From contig CALXTG010000081.1 of NCBI GenBank assembly GCA_944391355.1, positions 1 to 12,463 on the forward strand: 12,463 bases of DNA, given 5' to 3'. Source of the DNA: an uncultured Alphaproteobacteria bacterium (GTDB lineage: Bacteria; Pseudomonadota; Alphaproteobacteria; RF32; CAG-239). A program made the translations under genes and the position numbers. Positions 7,039-12,463 of this stretch are shown one piece after another. The first letter of the stretch is position 1. Each line of letters opens with the position of its first letter. A model generated the notes under the pieces. The model made no database searches. It saw only the letters and a list, made by a program, of their open reading frames with translations, and was not told the origin of the DNA.

Positions 7039-7959
7039 ATGGACGTTTTTCTTGCCGAACCGAGAGGATTCTGCGCCGGGGTTATCCGGGCGGTTTCGAT
7101 TGTCCGTAACACTTTGGCGCAATACGGAGCGCCGGTGTATGTTCGTCATGAAATTGTGCATAACAAGCATGTCATTGCCGAACTGGAAAAAGCCGGCGCC
7201 GTTTTTATTGAGGATCTTAACGAAATTCAAGATTTGAACCGGCCGGTAATCTTTTCGGCGCATGGGGTTCCCCTTTCCGTAACGGAAGAGGCAAAACGGC
7301 GCGGCCTGACGGTGATTGACGCTACCTGCCCGCTGGTCAGCCGGGTTCATCAGCAAATCAGAAAATATGCCGACCGGAAACTTCCGGTCATCGTCATCGG
7401 CAAAGCGGGGCATCCGGAAATTATCGGAACGGCCGGACAACTTCCGGACGGTTATCCGCTGCGGATAATCAGTTCAAAAGCCGAGGCCGAAGCGCTTGAT
7501 TTTTCCGCTGACAAAGAGATCGGCATGGTTACGCAGACAACGCTGTCCGTTGACGACACGGCCGAAATTACCGCTTATCTGCAAAAACGTTTTCCCAAGC
7601 TGGTTGCCATGAAAGCCGGCGATATCTGCTATGCGACCACTAACCGCCAAAAAGCGGTCAAGGCTCTGGCACAAAAAATCGATACGATTATTATTATCGG
7701 TTCGGCCAATTCTTCAAATTCCAGACAATTGAAAGAAACTGCGCTGAAAGCCGGAGCGGCTGAAGCCCTGCTGATTGATGACGCCGGAGATTTGGACTGG
7801 AAGAAACTGGAGAATTGTGCTAAACTGGGGATAAGCGCCGGAGCTTCGGCTCCTGAATATCTGGTGGAAGGTCTGCTGGATAATTTGCGCCGACATTATG
7901 ACAAAATTAAGATTCATAAGCTTATAATTGCCGAAGAAAAGGTCAGTTTTAAGATTTGA
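7039..7959 (+). CDS. ispH: 4-hydroxy-3-methylbut-2-enyl diphosphate reductase IspH (LytB)
   Basis: IspH catalyses the last step of the MEP pathway, reducing HMBPP to IPP and DMAPP with a [4Fe-4S] cluster. The protein has 306 residues, as expected. The three cluster cysteines are Cys12 (EPRGFCAGV), Cys97 (DATCPLV) and Cys197 (GDICYATTNRQ). The substrate-binding residues are also visible: His41 (EIVHN), His75 (FSAHGVP), His125 and Glu127 (AGHPE), and the Ser/Asn cluster in GSANSSNSRQL (222-232). Small departures from the common form are TTNRQ for TQNRQ and GSANSS for GxPNSS. It is probably essential and should be active. It sits five bases after the M16 gene and 18 bases before the AlbA_2 gene. 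Many alphaproteobacteria have thrB next; here that place is taken by the AlbA_2 gene. Confidence 0.97.
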   Translation: MDVFLAEPRGFCAGVIRAVSIVRNTLAQYGAPVYVRHEIVHNKHVIAELEKAGAVFIEDLNEIQDLNRPVIFSAHGVPLSVTEEAKRRGLTVIDATCPLVSRVHQQIRKYADRKLPVIVIGKAGHPEIIGTAGQLPDGYPLRIISSKAEAEALDFSADKEIGMVTQTTLSVDDTAEITAYLQKRFPKLVAMKAGDICYATTNRQKAVKALAQKIDTIIIIGSANSSNSRQLKETALKAGAAEALLIDDAGDLDWKKLENCAKLGISAGASAPEYLVEGLLDNLRRHYDKIKIHKLIIAEEKVSFKI

Positions 7960-7977
7960 GACAATAAGGAGGCCGCC

Positions 7978-9045
7978 ATGTCCCGCGCCGAAGATATTTT
8001 TCAAAAGCTGGTATATTTCGGTGAAGATGCCATTGATGAATTTATTATCAACCAACAAACCGAAGAATTGTTTTTGGATTTTAAGCAGGCGGTATCAACC
8101 GGAAAAAACTTTACGACCCTGCACCGGGACGACCGCAAAAATCTGGCCAAAGCGATTTCCGGTTTCGGAAATTCCGAAGGCGGGGTTATTATCTGGGGCG
8201 TTGAATGTTCCAGAGATATTGAAATCGGCGATGTCGCCCGCGCCAAAGTTAAAGTCCGCAACGTTCACCGCTTTCTGAGCTGGCTGGAAAACGCCATTTC
8301 CGGCTGTACAATTCCCAGCCATAACAAAGTGCGCAATCATATTATCAGCGTTGACGAAAACGGCGACGGTTTTATTGCCACCTATATTCCCAAAAGCGAG
8401 CTGGCGCCTTTGATGACAACCACCAACAGCGCAATTTATATCCGTTCGGGCTCCAATAATGTTCCGGCGCCCTATTCGGTAATTGCCGGAATGTTCGGAC
8501 GGCGGCCGCAGCCGAATGTTGACCTGCTGCTCGCTTCCAAAAGCCTGGAGGTTTTGGAAAACAGCGATGAAGATATGCTTTATCCCAAAAGCATTGATAA
8601 CCCGCCGGAAAAATATGTCAAAATCAGTTTCTCGCTGCAGGCCGAAAATAACAGTAATGTTATTGCCCGCGAAATTTATCTGTCCTGCCGAACGTTGAAC
8701 TACAGCGGGGAATATAACAAAGTGCGCTATCTCAATTATAATCAGATGGATTCCATTCCCGGAACCGAGGGGCAGCTGAATTTGATTACGCGTCCCGAAT
8801 TGCGCCTGCCGCCGAGGGGAATTGTTCGTTTCAGCAACATTGATATCATTTTCTCACCTTATATTGATGATGATTTTCAACTGGAGGGCGTTATCGGCGC
8901 CGATAATACCGCGCCGAAAGATTTTCGGATTCATATTCCCAAAAACCGGCTGCGTTCTTTTGTTGCCAAGGCTTTACGCGACGAAGACGACACGGAGCTG
9001 CTGTTAAACGAATTCTTTACCGATTTTTTCAGAAGTGAGATTTAA
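7978..9045 (+). CDS. AlbA_2 (Schlafen-like) domain protein with beta-rich C-terminal domain
   Basis: The N-terminal half (about 25-175) is an AlbA_2 domain, the fold shared with Schlafen proteins and often annotated as 'ATP-binding protein' or AAA_4. The markers are EELFLDFKQ (29-37), LAKAISGFGNSEGGVIIWGVE (56-76), FIATYIPKS (132-140) and IYIRSGSNNVPAP (153-165). Family members bind nucleic acid, and some Schlafen relatives are ribonucleases using acidic residues; whether Glu30/Asp34 act so here is unknown. Residues about 185-355 form a second, probably beta-sandwich region (for example VKISFSLQAENN and LRLPPRGIVRFSNIDIIF) that I do not recognise. There is no signal peptide. A very strong Shine-Dalgarno (TAAGGAGG, 7965-7972) precedes the ATG. 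The stop overlaps the rnhA start (TAATG), so the two are probably translationally coupled. Domain confident, function unknown. Confidence 0.85.
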   Translation: MSRAEDIFQKLVYFGEDAIDEFIINQQTEELFLDFKQAVSTGKNFTTLHRDDRKNLAKAISGFGNSEGGVIIWGVECSRDIEIGDVARAKVKVRNVHRFLSWLENAISGCTIPSHNKVRNHIISVDENGDGFIATYIPKSELAPLMTTTNSAIYIRSGSNNVPAPYSVIAGMFGRRPQPNVDLLLASKSLEVLENSDEDMLYPKSIDNPPEKYVKISFSLQAENNSNVIAREIYLSCRTLNYSGEYNKVRYLNYNQMDSIPGTEGQLNLITRPELRLPPRGIVRFSNIDIIFSPYIDDDFQLEGVIGADNTAPKDFRIHIPKNRLRSFVAKALRDEDDTELLLNEFFTDFFRSEI

Positions 9046-9506
9046 TGTTAAGAGTTGAAATTTATACGGACGGCGCCTGCTCAGGGAATCCCGGACCGGG
9101 CGGCTGGGGCGCAATCCTGAGACACCGTGACATCGAAAAGGAACTTTGCGGCGGAGAAGCGGAGACAACCAACAACCGCATGGAGCTGACAGCCGTTATT
9201 GAAGCCCTGAAAGCAATCAAAAAGCCGTGTCTGATTACCCTTTATACCGACAGCCGCTATGTCATGGACGGTGTTACGCAGTGGCTGCCGAAATGGAAAA
9301 GCAATAACTGGAAAACCGCCAATAAAAAATCAGCTGTAAAAAATATAGACCTATGGCAGCAGCTGGACGAACTGACGCAGAAATACGACATCAAATGGGT
9401 CTGGGTCAAAGGGCATAACGGGCATCCGGAAAATGAGCGGGTCGATGAACTGGCTCGCAGCGGCTGCGATAAATATAAAAAAGAGTTTCCGGGGACGGAA
9501 GAATAA
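9045..9506 (+). CDS. rnhA: Ribonuclease HI
   Basis: RNase HI cleaves the RNA strand of RNA-DNA hybrids, removing R-loops and primer remnants. The protein has 153 residues, the standard length. The catalytic carboxylates are Asp9 (IYTDGACSGNPGPGGWG), Glu47 (TNNRMELTA), Asp69 (LYTDSRYV) and Asp134 (NERVDELA), with His124 in VKGHNGHPEN. The basic protrusion is present (WLPKWKSNNWKTANKKSAVKN, about 80-100), as in E. coli RNase HI. The ATG overlaps the stop codon of the AlbA_2 gene by one base. It is the last gene of the unit that begins at 5771; I see no convincing hairpin terminator behind it. Confidence 0.97.
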   Translation: MLRVEIYTDGACSGNPGPGGWGAILRHRDIEKELCGGEAETTNNRMELTAVIEALKAIKKPCLITLYTDSRYVMDGVTQWLPKWKSNNWKTANKKSAVKNIDLWQQLDELTQKYDIKWVWVKGHNGHPENERVDELARSGCDKYKKEFPGTEE

Positions 9507-9708
9507 AAAGAAATTTTTTCATTCCGAGTCGCGGGTTTAATACAGAAAAAAGACAAATAAATTTTAACGAATCGAGAAGCCTCAATTCCTAGAGAATCTG
9601 CGGAAAAGCAGGATTGTAACAAAATGTTCATAAAATTTTATTTGTCTAAATCGACATAATAGACTATATTAAAGGCGAACTTGGACGAAAACATTCAGGT
9701 AACGGACT
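9507..9708. other. Gene-free stretch between rnhA and the 9709 gene
   Basis: These 202 bases hold no credible ORF or tRNA. The right part contains the promoter described separately. Short palindromes such as TAAAATTTTA (9630-9639) occur, but no stem with a following T run that would make a clear intrinsic terminator for rnhA. Confidence 0.6.
9642..9670 (+). promoter_or_regulatory. Predicted promoter for the 9709 gene
   Basis: TTGTCT (9642-9647) and TATATT (9665-9670) are 17 bases apart, matching the sigma70 boxes at four and five of six positions. A start near 9677 gives a leader of about 32 bases. Together with the gap after rnhA, this suggests that the next gene is transcribed on its own. 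Confidence 0.5.
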
Positions 9709-10362
9709 ATGAACGAAAACAAATTTCTGACTATCGAGGAATACATAGAAGATTGTATTCACCCCAATTCTTCCCAAGGAAGAATGCCCGCTAAGCAGGT
9801 TAAGGTCAAAGTCGAAGGAGATATTATCCGCTTTGAGGGCGACCTGCTGATTGACGGAGACAAGGTTATTCCGAATCTCAACTGGAACATTGTCGAAGCC
9901 AACTCTGCCAAAATCATCAATAACGCCGTCAGTGATTACGAAAAACTGCCGCAATGCCGTAACGGCCTGCGCGGTGACGAAACGCTGCCGCTTCCGCAGA
10001 ATGTCACAGCTTTTTTAAGTAAGAACGCCGCCGGTCATTTTCGAGAGGAAAACGGCGGTTTTCGCATCAGCGGCAATCTGCATTTATTTAAATTTCCCGA
10101 ACTGGATTTAAGCAAGGTCAGAGTCGAAAAAGCCCTGCTGCTGCGCGGCGACGAAAAAGTCGATTTCTTCAAATTGCCGAAAGCAGCCAAAATTATGGGG
10201 CTGAAGCCGGAAAATATTCTGTTCCCGCAGGGGCAGCGCGCCGGATTCAGCGAAATGAAACAAAAAGGTCTGGGACGGGAAGCCTGCCTAAAGCTCAGCG
10301 GCAAGGAACCGAAAATGCTGGAGAAACTCATTGCCGGCGTTAAGAGTACGCTGGGTTTTTAA
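9709..10362 (+). CDS. Hypothetical protein, unrecognised
   Basis: I do not recognise this 217-residue protein. There is no signal peptide or membrane segment. The first 60 residues are short beta-type segments (VKVKVEGDIIRFEGDLLIDGDKVIPNLNWNIVEANSA). Residues about 85-160 show spaced Leu/Pro and 'G-x-L' strands, such as LRGDETLPLPQNVTAFLS and ISGNLHLFKFPELDLSKVRVEKALLLRGD, faintly reminiscent of leucine-rich or other solenoid repeats but without a clean period. The C-terminal third is basic and helical (LGREACLKLSGKEPKMLEKLIAGVKSTLGF). The start has AGGT at 9697-9700 and a good promoter. Base and codon use look like the neighbours, so recent transfer is not indicated. The stop lies two bases from the stop of the convergent DsbD-like gene. 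That it is a real gene is supported by length, promoter and snug fit. Confidence 0.75.
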   Translation: MNENKFLTIEEYIEDCIHPNSSQGRMPAKQVKVKVEGDIIRFEGDLLIDGDKVIPNLNWNIVEANSAKIINNAVSDYEKLPQCRNGLRGDETLPLPQNVTAFLSKNAAGHFREENGGFRISGNLHLFKFPELDLSKVRVEKALLLRGDEKVDFFKLPKAAKIMGLKPENILFPQGQRAGFSEMKQKGLGREACLKLSGKEPKMLEKLIAGVKSTLGF

Positions 10363-10364
10363 GC

Positions 10365-12463
10365 TTATACCGCCTCCCGGAGAATATCCCTAAGGTCTTT
10401 TTCGGTTAAAATTTCCGGCAGAACCAGTCCGTCAGGGACTTTGGGACTGAATATTACGTAAAAAGGCAGTCCTTTGCGGCCAAATTTTTCCATAAACTCC
10501 AAGACCCGGGGGTTATAACCGGTCCAATCGATATCAACCGTTACTACCGAATGACGGCGCAGATATTCTTTAATCATGTCATTCTGTAAAACCGTTATCT
10601 GATTGAAGCGGCAGGTCAAACACCAATCGGCGCCGATGGAAACAAACACCGTCCGCCCCGACGCAATCTGCGAGCGGATATAATCATAGTCCAGCTCGCT
10701 GACCGTACTTTTTAACGTTTCGCGGCGATGCGCGCCAAAACTCAGGTTTCCGTCTATCAGAGAAACGACCAGCAAGACCGCCAGCAACAGCCGGGAAATC
10801 TGCAAAAAGAAACGACGGCTGCGGATTTTGGCGTCTTCGGTTTCCACCGCGGCGTCAAGCTGTTGAAATATCAGGCTGCGAAACCAGAATATAAACCAAA
10901 TCAACAGCAGATAAAATCCCTGGCGCAAGGCCGCCGTCCAGCTGCTTTGCGAAGCAAATACCGACAACAGCCACAGTAAGGTCACAAACAACATTAAAAC
11001 CATAAAACGCTGCAGTTTTTCCTGCCAGGCACCGGGTTTGGGTACGGCCAAAGCAATATCGGGCCAGCCCGAAATCAGAAGATAAGGCAAGGCCAGACCG
11101 GCCGCAACGGCGCTCATGATTATCGCAATATCCCAATAAGTCCCGGCCAGAGCAAACCCGACCGCCGTTCCTAAATAAGGCGCCGTACAGGGTGTGGCCA
11201 GCAGAACGACGAATATGCCGGCTAATAAATGCGGCAGCCCGGATTTATTCTTCTTATCCGTTGTTTTTGCCGAGCGAAACGAAGGTAGCGAGATGTTTAT
11301 CAGCCCGTGGATTTGTGCAATGAACAGAACCATAACACTCATCATCAAAATCAAAAAAACAGGGTTCTGAAACTGCATGCCCCAGCCCAGCGACAGCCCG
11401 ATAAATTTAAAGACATACAAAAGCGCGGTAATGATCACAAAACCGATAAATATGCCGCCGGCCGTCAAAGCAAAACCCCGGCGTACCGTCTGTTCATTGC
11501 TGCCGCCGAATGAACTGAGACTCATCAGCTTTAAGGATAACGCCGGAAAAACGCAGGGCATGAAATTCAGAATAAACCCGCCGATAAAGGCCAGAAAAAC
11601 CAACCCCCAGGACAGCTCGGGCCGCAATGTATCAAAAACCGAGGCAATTTCGGCGGTAAACTTCTGCCGGAGAGAAACAAATTTTCCGATTTTGGCCGTC
11701 AGCACAAATTCTTTGCCGACCAAATCAGCCCGGTTGTCCACGGCCGTAAACCGCGCGATAATCCGGCGGCCGTCAATGGTTATCCGCGGGGCGTAAAATT
11801 CTATACCGTCTTTATTCTCAATAAAAATATCAAATTCCGACAAGGCTGTATCAATCTCAATGACCGCCCGCAAAACCTGAGGTTCATCGGCTGACAGCGG
11901 TTTATCGACAACCAGCCGCTTAACTGTCAGGTTATCGTCTTCGGCCGGCGGCAGAAGGTTAAAATTGTTTACGATAAAATTATTAACCGCCGAAGCTTCG
12001 GAAGTTCCCGGCGCCAAATCAAGCTTTAATTCCAAGGAGCGGGGATTGCAGCCGGAAAAATCACATAGCTGGAATTGAAGTTTTCCCTGCACAAGCAGAG
12101 GCTTATTTTTATCCGCCGCCCATAATTCCAGAGGCAGAACCAGCGTTCCGCCGTAAACCGTATAATCCGTTTTGTCATGATAAAGTCGCTGCGGCAGCGG
12201 CCAATAAAGGCGATAGGAAGACAAATTGTCCGAAGCGGTTAAATCCAACCGGGGTTTATAATGCGTTTTTCCGTCCGCAGCCCAAAGGAATTTGCCGGCG
12301 GGAATCTCAACCTGTACGGCGGCTTTTATCGCCTGCCCCTCCCCGAGTTCGGATTCCGCGCTCAAAAGACGCCCTTTTAGGGCCTCTTCCGCCGTCCAGT
12401 CGCCGATCCCTTTGCGCCCGGTAAACGGATCATCATAGACCAGGCCATAAAAAGGAAGTTTTT
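10365..12463 (-). CDS. DsbD/ScsB-like membrane thiol:disulfide reductase, N-terminus off the right edge
   Basis: The protein carries electrons across the inner membrane to periplasmic thiol proteins. The frame is open to the window edge: codons before the TTG at 12363-12365 continue without a stop (FYGLVYDDPFTGRKGIGDW near the edge), so the true start and signal peptide lie outside. About 699 codons are visible. Numbering from the TTG: a periplasmic DsbD N-terminal-type domain with WAADGKTHYKPRLDL, YWPLPQRL and the Cys pair CDFSGC (101-106); a membrane domain of about eight helices with the transfer cysteines Cys271 (NFMPCVFPALSLK) and Cys393 (ATPCTAPYLG); a further helix near 525-537; and a C-terminal thioredoxin domain with WCLTC (581-585) and cis-Pro GLPFYV (632-637). 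The long N-terminal domain points to the ScsB-like branch rather than classical DsbD. Its usual partner is not in the window. Confidence 0.92.
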   Translation of the reverse strand, partial: KLPFYGLVYDDPFTGRKGIGDWTAEEALKGRLLSAESELGEGQAIKAAVQVEIPAGKFLWAADGKTHYKPRLDLTASDNLSSYRLYWPLPQRLYHDKTDYTVYGGTLVLPLELWAADKNKPLLVQGKLQFQLCDFSGCNPRSLELKLDLAPGTSEASAVNNFIVNNFNLLPPAEDDNLTVKRLVVDKPLSADEPQVLRAVIEIDTALSEFDIFIENKDGIEFYAPRITIDGRRIIARFTAVDNRADLVGKEFVLTAKIGKFVSLRQKFTAEIASVFDTLRPELSWGLVFLAFIGGFILNFMPCVFPALSLKLMSLSSFGGSNEQTVRRGFALTAGGIFIGFVIITALLYVFKFIGLSLGWGMQFQNPVFLILMMSVMVLFIAQIHGLINISLPSFRSAKTTDKKNKSGLPHLLAGIFVVLLATPCTAPYLGTAVGFALAGTYWDIAIIMSAVAAGLALPYLLISGWPDIALAVPKPGAWQEKLQRFMVLMLFVTLLWLLSVFASQSSWTAALRQGFYLLLIWFIFWFRSLIFQQLDAAVETEDAKIRSRRFFLQISRLLLAVLLVVSLIDGNLSFGAHRRETLKSTVSELDYDYIRSQIASGRTVFVSIGADWCLTCRFNQITVLQNDMIKEYLRRHSVVTVDIDWTGYNPRVLEFMEKFGRKGLPFYVIFSPKVPDGLVLPEILTEKDLRDILREAV

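Noticed and set aside
7957..7980. Readthrough fusion of IspH to the AlbA_2 protein
   Set aside because: The AlbA_2 ATG happens to be in frame with ispH seven codons after the TGA starts, but this has a one-in-three chance and the strong TAAGGAGG site shows independent initiation.
9507..9640. Intrinsic terminator or small RNA after rnhA
   Set aside because: Only short, weak inverted repeats are present and none is followed by a T run.
12363..12365. TTG as the true start of the DsbD-like protein
   Set aside because: The frame stays open to the edge with plausible coding, and the protein would otherwise lack its signal peptide.

Overview
The window looks like chromosomal housekeeping DNA from an alphaproteobacterium, probably an uncultured lineage of roughly mid-range GC. 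The evidence is the gene content: a folate-type TrmFO, the three-gene HpnC/HpnD/HpnE squalene route, a short (420 aa) MPP-like M16 peptidase, ispH close to rnhA, and an ScsB-like DsbD protein. I see no transposon, phage, CRISPR, tRNA or rRNA signal. Gene density is very high; the longest gene-free stretch is about 200 bases. The organism call is inference from families, not from a database search.

Layout. (1) Bases 1-713, minus strand: the N-terminal part of a secreted, proline-rich hypothetical protein that runs off the left edge. (2) A 150-base divergent promoter region. (3) Bases 864-4992, plus strand: a tightly packed unit of trmFO (broken by an in-frame TGA), hpnC, hpnD and hpnE. Starts and stops overlap, abut or lie two bases apart. 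(4) Bases 4978-5661, minus strand: elbB, whose 3' end overlaps that of hpnE. (5) A short divergent promoter region with a perfect palindrome and a seven-codon mini-ORF. (6) Bases 5771-9506, plus strand: an M16 peptidase, ispH, an AlbA_2 (Schlafen-like) protein and rnhA, again closely packed. (7) Bases 9709-10362, plus strand: a protein I do not recognise, with its own promoter. (8) Bases 10365-12463, minus strand: a DsbD/ScsB-like membrane disulfide reductase, N-terminus off the right edge.

How the genes work together. Isoprenoid metabolism is the theme. IspH makes IPP and DMAPP, the C5 units of farnesyl diphosphate. HpnD, HpnC and HpnE then convert farnesyl diphosphate to squalene through presqualene diphosphate and hydroxysqualene, normally for hopanoids. 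ElbB has been linked historically to isoprenoid biosynthesis. Neither a squalene-hopene cyclase nor a farnesyl diphosphate synthase lies in the window.

The points most worth following are the in-frame TGA in trmFO upstream of the squalene genes, the AlbA_2 gene between ispH and rnhA where many alphaproteobacteria carry thrB, the shortened HpnE, and the unrecognised gene at 9709. I did not find a clear novel multi-gene system; the AlbA_2-rnhA coupling is the nearest candidate.
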